A stretch of DNA of 64,000 nucleotides from Blattamonas nauphoetae (GCA_033064195.1 JARBJD010000087.1:124001-188000), one strand, 5' to 3'; positions 11,301-22,340 are shown, numbered from the stretch's first letter. Notes: generated by a model from the letters alone, not told the origin. Translations and numbers: made by a program.

Positions 11301-11330
11301 GAAATTTCACTTCTACTCCATGCTCTTTAA
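5358..11330 (+). CDS. NUP98: NUP98-NUP96 nucleoporin precursor
   Basis: 1990 residues, apparently without introns. Residues 1 to about 430 are dozens of GFGQ/FG repeats rich in Gln and Gly, which line the nuclear pore and bind transport receptors. Residues about 664-840 are the Nup98 autoproteolytic (S59) domain: SINNFRIGVKGRGEVKF, NEIVRIEDAEIIVYP, then GEWVFIVQHFSRYGLRS. The self-cleavage site HF|S is present, with the scissile Ser at residue 833 (codon 7854-7856). The remaining ~1150 residues are the Nup96 half, a Y-complex scaffold protein, preceded by an acidic Ser-rich linker. The fused-precursor layout is the same as in animals and fungi. FG repeats are of GFGQ type, not GLFG, and I saw no clear Rae1-binding GLEBS motif. 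Confidence 0.93.
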   Translation: MSNFGTGFGQQGGGFGGGFGQQQGGFGQQGGFGQNQGGFGQPQQGGFGQQNRGFGQQQGGFGQQQGGFGQQQGGFGQQQGGFGQQQGGFGGGGFGQQNRGFGQQGGFGQQQGGFGQQQGGFGQQQGGFGQQQGGFGGGGFGQQNRGFGQQQGGFGQQQGGFGQQQGGGFGQQNTGFGGGFGQNQGGGFGQQNKGFGQQQGGFGQQNTGFGGGFGQQQNTGGFGQQQNQGGGFGQQNKGFGQGFGQQQGGGFGQGGFGQNQAGGFGQQNAGGFGQNKGTGFGQQSTGFGQQQGSGFGQQNTGGFGQQNTGGFGQQQNKGFGQGFGQQQGSGFGQQSTGGFGQQNTGGFGQQNTGGFGQNQAGGFGQQQNKGFGQGFGQQQGSGFGQQSTGGFGQQNTSGFGQQNTGGFGQQNQGGGFGQNNQQQSAVVDPLAFKAPTTAAPAAAAKTTTVDPNAPYSDVPPIPPSIAERIAELKKSAEAAETTKTEKPKTTLLPLPSEVTASPLRSVVNNPRKDNTQSNPTSILDLHTQNSNRLTADKNPQATDTSFVTPFTQYFKPATTINKRKDSPQQRPPLSGDMTKALVGDSKFLKQELAKLQTDHVSKIATPSPRSPASSTSSQQNNEEAEWEPLSNEKRTHSRRHRHSQSPSVSRDSESIPHALLPPKLLDDSYYTDPPIDTLSSLSQKVLKSINNFRIGVKGRGEVKFLAPVNLTGGIVLNEIVRIEDAEIIVYPTAKLDEQIRREQKRECAKKGIKPPKKNRHREYYPKPPVGSGLNVPAQLTLNNIFPRRQDEPALATHVNAESFLRQKTEEMKATFVSYSAETGEWVFIVQHFSRYGLRSTTVDESDTDSDDSSDSYSSTSTSSSSSSQTSLDLNSGELDYDDPIFNDSVSQTNDSSSYSSTQPSALCEQPNIPPSSSTPFSFSNMKNQDMLFPLDRSVVLAQPSPFSTTAEQRQLENSTPTLSVSSFPLKSFSLRQTTQQERKLAPARPKADKLESITNGFLPETLGTDGKYEQNDYITTPDPTSFFRCAFPILWMRAGATLSGEGGLTGEVLVIPKKKRDLIECHVNHNTLPQPPKPFRPSFSLLRMLPAPGFESPNTARALTLPFLNIPLALARRAPHHSTPSIAASAFGSIQRDLSEAKRQLLPSPHTSPETRALSQAANLMTVSRALWGPMVGERQNRTVLQSEEEYTAEAWVRLRRKAIAEGWADVVSDEVERNMNDLRQTIFKLQEPRAEDDEDEREDVSDNDKEQPSHTKRTCLSLCQTYSTAAKRCSTHPRSIVLQEERSLNGITQALVALSGNQLQRANQLLCNNRHFHLSTLIPQLFSAQQSSMRKLMGTQMSLWKITRALDVMDVSERSIFEIVAGFLPTVPCLGWRRMFGMLMWYGLSSTGQHSSLPSIVNSTLHDFVDAYKHGYTDAPYLPVLRDESTNKLNTASVSGILKKYHSTPLPETNQPPSFVPDVDPIRRLALDSRNGPTTHHPQLKTRARDEYALQSRLAPFVITSGSLETAHAPFDSLYHLVSLFADPSHSLELTLHPLASSSHPLDFRTPFILLTLLHHQIRLGSLPHETVADDGTLSSPLTTQIVFSFITQLLSVGMWDWACFAAMLLPLSPPASTTLSPSEVALTRSQEAERLNSSICTFSPMGSTSDPTLLSDTLSGITLSPPCEGKQTTLNPLRLLSTDWEGACSISESLRINTIRRILLSSAPLLASLPLFSNTPSADFSPLFVNLNNGSFAQTHAQLLSIAESGRLIPSSSRSFIHPSMTLCADSLRIPEEWVHEMIAVFLSQRLTTPSSYHRCIVHALIGCQWKLAHRLCLIEARRILSVFFDAVTKCGGILQWLTDNAASVTSQETLRFFTQFSNGSDTLFAELDSIRLCLSLINVASDHGHTVIGEEERTEAKAVLDWLSLVQHTALAISAEVAKTYETDYHKTSALSLLSLIHPTLSQQTLSSSMNQINDSVVASISFICGEMISSSRNEISLLLHAL
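5370..6640 (+). repeat. coding FG repeat tract of NUP98
   Basis: About 1.27 kb of imperfect tandem codon repeats with cores GGATTTGGNCAACA and GGTTTTGGACAGCAG, encoding GFGQQ(Q/N) units with Asn, Ser and Thr variants. Larger higher-order copies are visible: segments near 5640-5660 and 5770-5800 repeat almost exactly, as do segments near 6300-6370 and 6460-6560, indicating recent unequal duplication. The repeats also keep two antisense frames open, which explains long apparent ORFs on the other strand. Confidence 0.9.
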
Positions 11331-11433
11331 TATTTTTCTTTCTTTATTTAAAAACCACTTCATTCAAAAAGATCTGCTTTGAAAATTTCATTTTTCTCGT
11401 CACAACATTGTACCCTTAATTAAAATACCTCAA

Positions 11434-12644
11434 ATGCAAGAAGAGGAACAACAAGAAGTTGAAGGAACAGCCGGAGCTACACCAATATCCAGGCTTGAAG
11501 GAAATGGAATCACACAACTTGATATCAAAAAGTTGATTGAAGCTGGGTACTACACTGTGGAAAGTATTGCATTCACTCCTCGCAAAACCTTGATTAATAT
11601 CAAGGGAATCAGTGAAGTAAAGGCAGATAAGCTTATGGCAGAATGTATATCATTCATATATTAACTCTTTACCTTTCCTATCTCGATATTTTTCACATTT
11701 TCTTTTGACTCAGGTGGAAAGCTTGTTCCACTCGGATTTCAATCTGCATCTGAGGTTCACCTCCAACGACAGCAAATTATCCGTATTACAACAGGTTCAA
11801 AGGAATTGGATGCTCTCCTCCAAGGTTTGTCAACACACACTCCTCAGACGTCCCCTGATTTCTTTTCTTAGGCGGCTTTGAAACTGGGTCAATCACCGAA
11901 ATATTTGGAGAGTTCAAAACGGGAAAAACTCAGATCTGCCATACACTTTGTTGTACCTGTCAGGTTTCGCAGGACATTTTTTTCAACATCATCATTTCTC
12001 TCTGCTTTCACTTAGCTCCCTCAAGATCAAGGTGGAGCCGAAGGAAAAGCTCTCTATATCGACACTGAGGGAACATTTCGTCCGGAAAGACTCGTGGCAA
12101 CAGCAGAACGTTTTGGACTCAATCCACAGGATGTCCTTGATAATGTGGCATATGCCAGGGCCTACAACACTGACCATCAATTGCAGCTCCTTATCCAAGC
12201 CTCTGCACTCATGGCAGATGACCGCTATGCCCTTCTCATCGTTGATTCTGCCACTGCCCTCTATCGAACTGATTACTCGGGACGCGGAGAATTATCCACC
12301 CGTCAAATGCATCTTGGCAAGTTTCTTCGTGCTCTTTTGCGACTTGCTGACGAATTTGGTGTCGCTGTCGTGATCACAAATCAGGTCGTTGCCCAGGTCG
12401 ATGGTGGTGCCATGTTCCAAGTCGGTCTGTGTTTCCCATCAAATAATTCATCATTTTGCTTATTTCAGATCCAAAGAAGCCGATTGGAGGTCATATTATG
12501 GCACATGCGTCCACGACAAGACTCTCACTCCGCAAAGGTCGTGGTGAGACGCGTGTCTGCAAAATTTATGACTCTCCCTGTCTTCCCGAAGCTGAGGCAA
12601 CGTTCTCCATCAATGCCGATGGTATTGGTGACTCTAAAGAGTAG
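11434..12644 (+). CDS. RAD51: RAD51 recombinase, five exons
   Basis: Strand-exchange ATPase of homologous recombination. The N-terminal helix-hairpin-helix domain has [20 protein letters not shown] and [15 protein letters not shown]. Walker A reads GEFKTGKTQ, followed by [15 protein letters not shown]. Walker B is [17 protein letters not shown], then [20 protein letters not shown] and [17 protein letters not shown]. Introns at 11645-11713, 11825-11871, 11964-12015 and 12425-12468 are GT-AG and phase-consistent; the last gives [15 protein letters not shown]. The spliced protein is about 330 residues, normal for the family, with all key motifs. The start at 11434 gives a short acidic leader before the HhH domain. 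It is Rad51 rather than Dmc1 by overall feel, but I cannot exclude DMC1. Confidence 0.93.
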
Positions 12645-12792
12645 AGAAGAGTCGTCATTTTGTTGTTCTTGATTTTTCATCTTTCTTTGGGCACCTCACT
12701 GGGCAAGCAACTTACACGATTGCTTTCCTGATCGACCCCAAATTCAAGAATTAACCAGTTGTGAATTGAGTGGAATGAATAAGAAACAAAGA

Positions 12793-14639
12793 TCACTTCA
12801 GGCGTGTGCTTGTCATCTGGTTGTACCCGATGATCAACGGCTTTGGATCCAATCCATCCTCCTCACACTTCTTGATCTCAGCCAAGAGCTCAGCCTCGAT
12901 GTTCTGCTGCATCATGTCTCTCGACCTAATCTCCTGTTGGAGGGTTCTCGCCTTCAACGTTCGTTCGCGATCCACTGTCGCCTCAAACTGCTGCTTTCTG
13001 TAAGCATCGACTTCGAGGGCTCGCTGACGCTTCTTTTCAGCCTCTTCGATTTCTTTCTGAGCGAGCTCGTTCGAAATCTTGACAGCTTCTTCGTATTCCC
13101 TCTGCTTCCGCCTTTTCTCCAGCTCCAACTGTCTCTGCTTCAGCGTCTTCTGTGTGTCTCGTGCTTCGTTCATGGCCAGAAGCGCCTTTCTCCTCTTCTC
13201 CTTTTCACGAGCGATCTTCTCGTTCTCCTTCTTCTCCGCTTCGGCAACCTGCTTCTCCAGGAGCGCTCGCTCAATGGCGGCTTGGTCAACCATCTCGCGT
13301 TCCATTTGTTGGAAGACAGCGTTCTTTCGAACCAACTCAAGACGCTTCTCTTCATCGATTGCTCTCATCCTCTCTCGCATCATGTCATCCTTCTTACGAG
13401 CATCCTCAATTCGCTTCTCCTCTTCTTCTTCTTCCTGCTTCTTCTTTGTGAGAACGAGAGTCTACAAAAATAAGCAAAAAGTCGAGCAAACCCTCGCCTT
13501 GGCCATCAATTCATCATTTTCGAGTCTGAGCTGTCGCGCTTTCAATCTCCGTTCCTGCTCTTTCTGCTTCTCTTCCTGCTCTGCCCTTCGAGCATCCTCT
13601 TGGATCATTTGGCCTTCAAAGTATTCTTCCTCGATAATTGCTGATCGGAGAGCTATGTTATCTTCGAGTTGTTCGCGGCGTTCTCGGGCAATCTGACAAC
13701 GACAGTGAGGATTCCAGTGATGACGAGATAAGGACAACAGACCTGCTTACGAGTCTCATATCGCTGCTGCTCGGTTTCCATCATCTTTCGGGTCTGATTT
13801 TCGAGGTCTTGCATCATGTAATCATGGTAGGCCTGGTCTTCTTCTTTCTGCAATTTTTCGAGATGTTGCTTGACCGCTTTTTGGCGTTCTCGCTCCTAAC
13901 AAGAAACTCTTCACTGGAAAAAGATGAAACTTTGTTAGCCTCCGTGAGCATGCGTTTTGATGCGAGCATTCTTGAGACATCATCTTCATCGTGGAGTCTC
14001 TTTGCAGCTCTCAATAGATATTCTTCCTTTTGAAGTTCTGCGCGGAGACAATGTGAGGATGCGGAAAAAGCAAAGAAATAGAAGGATTATTGGGTCATTT
14101 GGTGATGAGTGAAAAAGTGGAATACGTTGGTATTGGCGTTCTTCTTCATCAATGCGAGCTAGTTCGGCTTCACGAGCTTTTATACGATCGTCAGCTTCTC
14201 TGAAAAGTGGTGACGGAACAATATGATTGAGATTTGAGGAGAGAGATGGAAGAAGATTAGTTTGGATGAAGACTAGGAAAGTCGAGACTTTTGTCGCCTT
14301 TCTGCAACAGATTGGAAAGAGTCGGGCCAATTACGACTTCTTGCCATCGATCGCTCACGTAATTGTTGTTTCTAGAGAATGCGGATAATGAATTTGATGA
14401 GAGTCGAATAAAATGAAGTTTAAAAGGGAAAATTTTGCGAATACCGCGAGCTCGGCAGATCTGTCTTTCTGTGGAGGTTGGACCATGCACCACATCCTTT
14501 CGTATTCTGGCTGTGTCAACACAGTGACATCCTTGTCCTTGTGAAGCGGTTTGGTGCGAGTTCTGGTCACAAATGATTGATAGAACGAATAGAAGTGAAA
14601 GAGAAATGCAGACCGTGTGTTTGTCTTTGTTTTACTCAT
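12793..14639 (-). CDS. TPH-domain coiled-coil protein, CFAP45-like, nine exons
   Basis: Long charged coiled coil of roughly 460 residues. Exon 1 gives MSKTKTNT, then KDVTVLTQPEYERM, which resembles the start of CFAP45/CCDC19, an inner-microtubule protein of axonemes. It continues with DDRIKAREAELARIDEEERQ, TEQQRYETRKQIARER and AEIKKCEEDGLDPKPL. Eight short introns join in consistent phase. One internal exon is only 14 nt, between introns beginning GTCGTAATT and GTCTCGACT near 14277-14311. Reading without splicing hits stops in every exon gap. CFAP53 or another trichohyalin-plectin-homology protein is an alternative. The start at 14639 gives the first frame that splices. It converges with RAD51 and is divergent from the mu-adaptin gene. 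Confidence 0.75.
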
Positions 14640-14813
14640 GGTAACAAAGGATGTTGAAAATGGCCCACAAAAATTGTCGTAAAAGATGTGAATCGCGAGA
14701 AACATCAAATCATGAACTTTTCTGGTTTTCTCAATCATTTAAATTTGTTTGGGAAGCTATTACATCATTTCACTTGTTTTTTTCAACTGAGATCCTTAAG
14801 GGGAAATGATCGA

Positions 14814-16397
14814 ATGCTCTCATCGCTATTCATCCTTGATGAGACTGGAAGATCAATTCTTTACCGAGATTTTCGCGGCGACATACCTCTCAAACATGTT
14901 TCACGCAATTTTATCGCTCATTTCCTTGAAGAAGACAACTGTCTTGTTAAACCTATCTTTATTGTTGATTCTGTCACATATGTCACACATAAGTATGGAG
15001 ATATGTACTTTCTTGGCATTGGACATGGAAATATCAATGTAGCAACAGTTATGGTTATGCTGAACAAATTTGTTGATGTTCTGAAAACCTACTTCGGGAA
15101 AGTCACCGAGGAAAGCGTCAGGGACAATTTTTCCCTTGTCCTTGAGCTTTTGGATGAGATGGTTGATTATGGATATGCTCAGACTTACGACCCGTCAGCT
15201 TTGAAGGCAGCTGTGTTTCAACGATCACACCAGCAAGCCGATACACGCGCCATGCCACCGCCAACCGGTGCAGTGTCTTGGCGGCAGAATGTTCCTCCGA
15301 TTTATTATGAACATAATAAAGTTTACCCCTTCTCTGCCAATAAACTCAGATCTATTGTTCAGTCATTGAGAGTATCAACTTTCTTGTCGCAGCGAACGGA
15401 ACAGTCGTGTCTAGTGAGATCAAAGGTTGCATCATGATGGATTCTCAACTGAGTGGAATGCCAGTACTCCATCTCGGACTAAACGACAAACTGGCCCTTC
15501 ACCAGCTGTCAGTCTGCAGTCTTTCCACTTTCTGACCCTTCTCCACTGAATACAGAATGAATCTGGAGATACTCCTTCTCAAAGCACCCACCATGCAATC
15601 GATCTGGAAGACATCCACTTCCACCAGTGTGTTCGTCTCTCAAAGTTCGACACAAACCGCACAATCTCGTTCATTCCACCTGATAGAAGGTTTGAGTTGA
15701 TGAACTATCGAATTGGAAAACTGGTATGAACAGTCTCCCACAATCATCGAGAACACACACTCAACTCTTCAATTCTATCTAAATTCAGCAAAAATCTCTC
15801 ATTTCTGTTACGAGTCAGATATATGAATATGAAAACAGTCGAATTGAAATGATTCTTCACGTATCTTACTCATAAATCTGCTCATTCTGTGATTATCTCG
15901 AAACCCCAGCTAACGACGAACTTTAACCAAAAAATAATGACAAAATCACTTTCTGTTCTTGTTCCTGTCCCTGAAGATGCGGATACTCCCGTGTTCAATC
16001 AGACCATTGGATTTTGCGTATATCAGCCTGAAGTGAATTGTATCTTGTGGAATCTCGGCCCTGTGAATGGAAAACGAACAGTTGCAATGACAGCCCAAAT
16101 GGGCCTTCCGACGATGTCTGGAGGTTTGCATTTTCGAATGCATTTTTGACACTCTCTTCCCATCGTCATTTGCTCGCCTATCTCGTTTTTCACATCATTC
16201 TAGGAACAAGCAGTCGTCATGGAATGCCTCTCCAAGTTAATTTTGAGATTCCTCGCTTTACACTCTCAGGAATCCACGTTAACCATCTCACCATCAATGA
16301 CACGTCAGGATACAATGGTATTCCATTTATTAACTATCGTGCACATGCCGGAGAATATATCATTCGTCAGAATCCCCCAAAACGAATTCGACATTGA
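14814..16397 (+). CDS. clathrin adaptor mu subunit (AP-1/AP-2 type), six exons
   Basis: The mu chain of an AP complex, recognising YxxPhi sorting signals on cargo. The longin-like domain begins MLSSLFILDETGRSILYRDF. The mu homology domain has SVIESINFLVAANGTVV, QLSGMPVLHLGLNDKL, DIHFHQCVRLSKFDTNRTI, VLVPVPEDADTPVF, NFEIPRFTLSGIHVNHLTI and a C-terminus SGYNGIPFINYRAHAGEY. Introns at 15321-15349, 15512-15555, 15724-15788, 15861-15909 and 16134-16203 all fit in phase. The short pieces YEHNK|IYCSVIES and DTPV across exons align with known mu1 proteins. About 430 residues, normal length. AP-1 seems slightly more likely than AP-2. Confidence 0.92.
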
Positions 16398-16565
16398 AAG
16401 CCGTCCTCCAACGTCGTTCAACTCCTCACAGCGTCTATTTTGTCCTTTGTTCGTGTGCCTTCATCCAAAGCTTAGTAAAGACTCTCGCACTTCTGTTTTC
16501 AACATTTTTTCCGAGATTCTCTCCCTTCGACTTGTCCTTTCGTCATCCCATTCTTTTATTCTAAA

Positions 16566-19500
16566 ATGCCTGATGAAAATGAAAAAGAAAAAACAGGTCA
16601 CACCAAAAACTTCAGTGGTATGTCTCTTATTGATGCATAAAGCGCCTCTTTTCGATCATCAACACATCATAGCATACTTACTCCCTCAATGGAAACAATG
16701 GCGTTTTATTCCGTGTCTCCCTTTCGAAATTGTAGTTCGCTGCCTTCTTGCGATATGTTCTGCTCTAATTGTATGTTTATCGGGCGTTCTTACAGTAATT
16801 TTCCAGATTTGCCTCCCAATGTGGTCATCAAATTATGGAACGAATTCTCAGCGATTTGCCCTTGGATCCTATTATTCGCTTGGTGCATTTGAAGTTGACG
16901 GTATATTTTGAGAACATGCTGTCATTTATGATCAACGTTCTTTTCTAGAGGATCCTGAAATTCATCTTTGGAATCGAGAGGACATGATTGAGCAATACAA
17001 ATACGTAATCGATCGTGCCCTCACCGAAAGCTCAACTCATATTGTAGTGATTTGTTTGAGCTTATTTTCAATGTTTTTCAAACCTTTTTAGCTGGAATTG
17101 GGACTCTCTATGGAGAACATGAGTATTTTGAGATAGAAGGTGGAAAGCGAGTGACCAACACGTGTATCCTCATATATTCTATCTTTTATTCTGTTAGTTA
17201 CTTGGAATACGTCCAGCATCGAAGATCCTGCTCGATATGGATTTCTTGGAGACTTTGAGGAAGAAGAACAGCTCGCACTTTTAAAAAAGACAAATTCAAT
17301 TACTATCCGCACAATTGCAGAAACGAAGATGATGGATTATTGGTCACATGATTCTCTATATACTTGGAATTGTCAAGTATTCTGTTCCTCACTTTCAACA
17401 TTGGTTTAGTTTGTGTTTGAGCGGGAACACTCAGGCCATTTTACTCTTAAACCAACATTTTCGCATATTATAATGCGTGCCAGTATTTTTCTAGTGTTGT
17501 TTCATCCTTTAGATCCCAATATCTGGCTGCTGTTTTTCGTGATCGGAGTTGGGTTGATTTGTGCACTTCTGTCAATGATCATTGCTCTCCGGAGTCTTTT
17601 CGCATCATGTTCTATTTATTCTGTTTGAATTTCTCTTATTATTGAGCTATTATATCTAGGATGCGAAAAAACTTGCCAAAGAAGCAAACCCACCTCTAAA
17701 CTGGAAAAGAGTTCCTTTTCAATCAAAACGACGCTTCTTCACAAAATGGGATTTCGCAATGGCATTGACAGCGATTTTACATGTGGTTGACTTTGTTTTT
17801 GCGATTCTCAGGGAAACGAGAGTCATGACACATGGTTTTTGGACACAATTACTGGATGGTCTCTGTGCATGCTTGTCATGGGTATGCCTCACACGTTATC
17901 TACAATTTACTCGACGTGAATCACAACTCTTTCTCGCTATGCGCTTTTCTGCCCCCTTCCTCTTCGCCTATGTTGTTACTCTCGTTCCAATCGTGATCGG
18001 CATTATGCTCTTCTCTGTTTCTCTTTACGCAAGCGACAATGAACATTTTACGAACTATTGGCGAGTGTTCAACCAAATTGTCGCCTTTATTTTTGGTGAT
18101 GAACTGTATCCTCTCTACGTTCGATTGAACGGGAGAAATCCGTTTATTACCATTGTGTATATTGTATTTGTGACATCCATCTTCCTTTTCTTCATGATCA
18201 ACGTGATTCGTTCGATTGTGGAACGAGGCTATACGTCTGCCAACTTTTCGTTGTACAGCTCGAATGCACTTTACGTTGGGAATCGAGAGTTTGACTACAT
18301 CGACAACTTCCGAAAGAAAGTGAAACGGCAAGCCAGAAAAAAGATTGTGGACAAACAGCATCGGACGAAGCACAAACCCAAACACGATGAAGAACAATCG
18401 ACCTCGTCATTGTCAACGTCAGACATTGATTCTTCGGCTCTTATTTTTGACGCGACAAGCAGCTCATCAGTGGGCTTGTCGTCTGACTCGAGTCTTTCGT
18501 TCTCATCGTCGTCGAATGCTTTCAATGAACATGAAAGGATGGCTGACATGATGGACGCATACAACGCTCGGCAAGGCGTGGCAGACAAACAGAAAAAGAT
18601 GATGAAGATCTTCCAAGACACGAAGCAGAAGCAGAAAGAGCGAAAACAGAAGAAACAAGACAGACGCCGACAATACGAGAACACTCTCGACAGTCAGAAC
18701 GAAGAAGTCAGGAACCGATTCCCCGACACGTCTGTAGGACTCGCCCAGCGGTACTCTGTCAACACAGGAGAGGACAACCTTCTCCTCCCCAAAGACCAGA
18801 TCTCAAAGTATCGCACGTTTCGTCCTGTTCGACCGAAAACAGACGCAAAGAGAGAAGTCCCAATGGACTATCTGAAGCAGGAGATCAAACAGTTCGACAG
18901 GCTTGTCAAGCCGCCGTCGACATTCATGATACGATCGCCGAGTTTGAGCGAAGGGTCGAGTGTCGATGGCAGTCTCGGTAGTCAGCAGACAGCAGACATC
19001 GAGGAGCAGAGACTCGACGCGTGGGCGAAGCGGGCAGAGAAGAAGTTTGGGAAGAATCTGAACACAGTCCAGCACATCAACGAGGACGTGCTGAACTGGA
19101 ATTCGGAGGATGAGAAGCTGTGGCGGAAGAAGCAAGGAATTAAGATGGTTGAAGCGTACCAAACAAAGCAGACAAACAAACAAGATGAGGAGGGCAATGC
19201 GAAGTCTGATGGAGACCAAAGGGCACTGATGACTCAGCTGGGAGACATTATGGAGTTCACGACTCAGAAGACATCTGAAGTTGGGAAACTGGAAGAGCAG
19301 ATTGGAGCTCGTCTGGACGAAACCCATCGACAACACCGCCTCAAAACGAAGAGAGGAAATGATGAGTCATCGTCAGACTCCACAACAGACATCGAGAAAA
19401 GAAGATTGAGGGAGCAACATGTTGCCCGACGAGAGGAAAGGAGAATCCGGCATGAACAGGTTAGACAGGCAAGGTTCTTGGAGCAGAAGAAGATCCGCGA

Positions 19501-20383
19501 ACAGCAGTCTGGTGTTGTTGACGATGCAGCAGATGCGTCGCTTATGAACGAGGTGGAGGCACAGCTGAGGAGAGAAGAGAAAGAGGAACGAGCAAAGGCA
19601 GCCCGCCTTCTTCCGTCGTTTCTGTTCTCAGCGGGAAAGAACGCAACCGTCCTCCACGACCACATCCCACAATCACTTGACTCTTCTTCATCGTCGTCTT
19701 CTTCAGACCTCGCCAAGCATCGTGTCAGGCCTCGCAGTGATCTGACTCGAAAACATCACACGCAGAAACACTCTTCAAGTTCAAAATCAACCGACAAGCC
19801 GCCAAAACAGACATCGCCGTCACTCGCTCGCCAGTCCATGTTCACCCCGCCAAATATTCCAAGCGACACAATCGATGAAGATGAATCGCCTCCTCACAAG
19901 CCTCCTCCTCGACCACGTCAAAACAACGTTGAGCTTGTGACGGACAACCCGGACGAGGATTTGGTGGTGTCCAGCAGTGGCGCCCAACATCCATCGCCGT
20001 CGCCTATTCCTCCCAACCCCAACTTCAACTATATTCCACCCGTTCCCTCCCTCTCAGCTGCTCACCCGCGACAGAAGGTCCAAACTAGAGATCGGTTTGA
20101 GCCGCAGGTCATTCGGAAGAAGGAAGAGCAGCAGAGGCAGACGCGTCTTCTTTTGGAGGAATTTAGCCGGCAGGACTCTTTGTTCAAGCAGACAGTCAGT
20201 GAGATGGTTGCGAAGTGGAAAGCAGACATGATTGGGATCGTATTGGAGCACGCCACTCTCGTTCAGACAGAGCCTGTGATCGGGGAAGATGATCAGTTCC
20301 CTTCGGAGACCCCACAGGACGGATATCATCACGAAGCCCCACAAATTTCTTTTTTATATCAGTCCTCGCCATTTCCAGGATGA
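16566..20383 (+). CDS. mucolipin-like (TRPML) cation channel with long C-terminal tail
   Basis: Endolysosomal TRP-type channel. Exons give an N-terminal cytosolic segment with YLLPQWKQWRFIPCLPF, TM1 (IVVRCLLAICSALIVCLSGV), a lumenal domain with TRVTNTF-type core, then TM segments including LLFFVIGVGLICALLSMIIA and the pore region QIVAFIFGDELYPLY, comparable to the LINGDDMF pore of mucolipins. Seven introns: 16618-16672, 16901-16948, 17054-17091, 17164-17197, 17377-17409, 17483-17512 and 17623-17659, all phase-consistent. After the last TM (FVTSIFLFFMINVIRSIVE) an unusual tail of about 700 residues follows, rich in Ser, Lys, Glu and Arg with coiled-coil stretches; mucolipins normally end within about 70 residues. 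Polycystin is a less likely alternative. Confidence 0.82.
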
Positions 20384-20496
20384 GATTGACGATTTTCGAG
20401 TTTCTCTCTTTTTTTAATGTCATTCTCACTTTGTAAAACGTCTAGACGTGACTACTGATGAATAAATGAAGATAATACGTCGAACGGTCATGCAAA

Positions 20497-22340
20497 ATGG
20501 AAAAGAATGTTGAATTGGGAGATTTTCGTAGAGGATTTCCATTCACCAAATGATGGGTAGATCATGACTGATTCAATTTTCTTCCAGCTCGACGCACATG
20601 AGAAGTATAATCTTGCGGAACAAATTAAAAAGATTGCCAGAGAGTCTCTGGCATGGCTGACCGGCCAAAAGTGCCGGTCAGTGTCACCTCAGAATTCGTA
20701 TAAGGGTCAGATCTCTCTTGATTTGTAAATTGCATGTTTTAATCAAGAATATGACAAAATTGCTGAGATTCATGTTCAGATTAACTTCAAATTCGTGGTG
20801 AGAAGGCAACCCTCTTTGTATGTTTCTCTTTTTCGTCAGCCTCTCTTCACACTTCAGTTTTATGAGAACAAGGAAGAGGAGGCTGTTTGTCATGCATTCT
20901 GCGACAAATATAATTTGCCAAACACTGTGTACTCCCATCTTGTTTCCCAAGTAACCGCAATGCATCAACAATTCCTTCAAACTGAAGAAGAAGAAGAATC
21001 AGAATGGGAAGAGGAAGATGAGAGCTTTGAAGAAGAGGAAGTTGAAGAAGACTCCGAATCTGATGCTCCTCTTCCTCAAAAGCCGCTCCAACAACCCGAC
21101 GCTGGCGCAGACATCATCAATCCATTCACGCCACCACTGCCTCCAATCCCGACAAAATCGAACGACTGACACGACAAGGAGAAGAAATCAGAGACAAGAG
21201 ACAACAAGCAGCGAGAGAAAAAGAGAAGAACGAAACTCCAAAAACAAAACAGATAACAGAAAAGGAAAAGACAAAGATTGTGAACAAACTGTATGAAGAC
21301 GCCAAACGACGAAACTACGTACATTATAAGCAGCTTGCAGAACCGAGACATGTTGTGGAAGGAAGGGTGTATGGAGAAACCGACGATCAGCCGCCGCATT
21401 CCGAATGCACTTTCCATCCGACAATTCGCAAAAAGAGCCAAAATCTCACAAGTACTCGTCGAACACTTGCTGAAGAAGACGAGTCCGTTACCACGAGACT
21501 GTATAAAGACGCGATGAAGAGGAAGGAATCACAATCGGCCCTCGAAGAAGATACTCCACAATTCAAAGATTCTTTACGAGGTTCATCACATGTTGGAGGA
21601 AGGACCATTCGAAGTGCACACTCTTCAGATCGGATGAACGACACCACACAAATCTCGCAGGAATTAACTGAAAAGATGGAAAAGAAATCGCACAACAGAA
21701 GTACCTTGAAGTAACCAAGAAAAATCGGAAAGAACGGTTGGACAACGAACACGACGAGAAGGAAGAGCCGAAAACAACATTTCGAAAGCGAATTGTGCTC
21801 CCTTCAGACGAAATATCACCAAAGAAAGTGACATTGGAACAAAACAGAATCGACTCTCTCACAGCTCGCCTTTATCGTGAATCTGAAACCATCGAGAAGC
21901 GAAGAATGGAGCGAGCGCGGGTTCTTGATCACGAAGCGAAGGAACAATCGAAAACAGCCCGCCCAGACAAGAAATCACTTACGACTGTGGAACAGAAGCA
22001 ACGGAAGCGGATTGACGAGGTGTTTCTTCATTTAGTTTCTGGATTACGAGAGTGGAAAAGTGAGAATGTTGGATCCCCAAATTTACCCGATGATGGAGAA
22101 AACCACACCACCCCACAACAAAATCAAGAAACAGAAGCCCTTTTGAATGTGACAGAGCTTGGAGTGGTCATTTCTCTCCCAACCATCCGCCTCAATCAGA
22201 AAATGGAAAAACTTGAACAAACCGCATTTCGAAACAAGCGCACTCTCGCCCACCCTCCCAACTCGCATCGAGGATGCTTCAAGCCCATATTTCACAACTC
22301 AGAATCTCTCCACTCCAAAGACAGAGTTGTCCGTCCCTGA
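20497..22340 (+). CDS. coiled-coil protein with repeated RLY..A..R units; reading frame interrupted twice
   Basis: Exons near 20589 encode EKYNLAEQIKKIARESLAWL. An intron at about 20706-20747 joins NSYK to EYDKIAEIHVQINF, and another joins it to LFTLQFYENKEEEAVCHAF at 20840. An acidic stretch follows, then three similar blocks: KLYEDAKRRNYVHYKQLAE, RLYKDAMKRKESQ and ARLYRESETIEKRRMERAR, each near an ECTFHPTI-like or Lys-rich spacer. I do not recognise a named family. The frame shifts by -1 near 21160 and again near 21690, both in A-rich runs without good splice sites, so these look like one-base losses in the assembly or recent decay. The 5' exon is uncertain: ATG 20497 with a 79-nt intron is one option. 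Confidence 0.55.
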
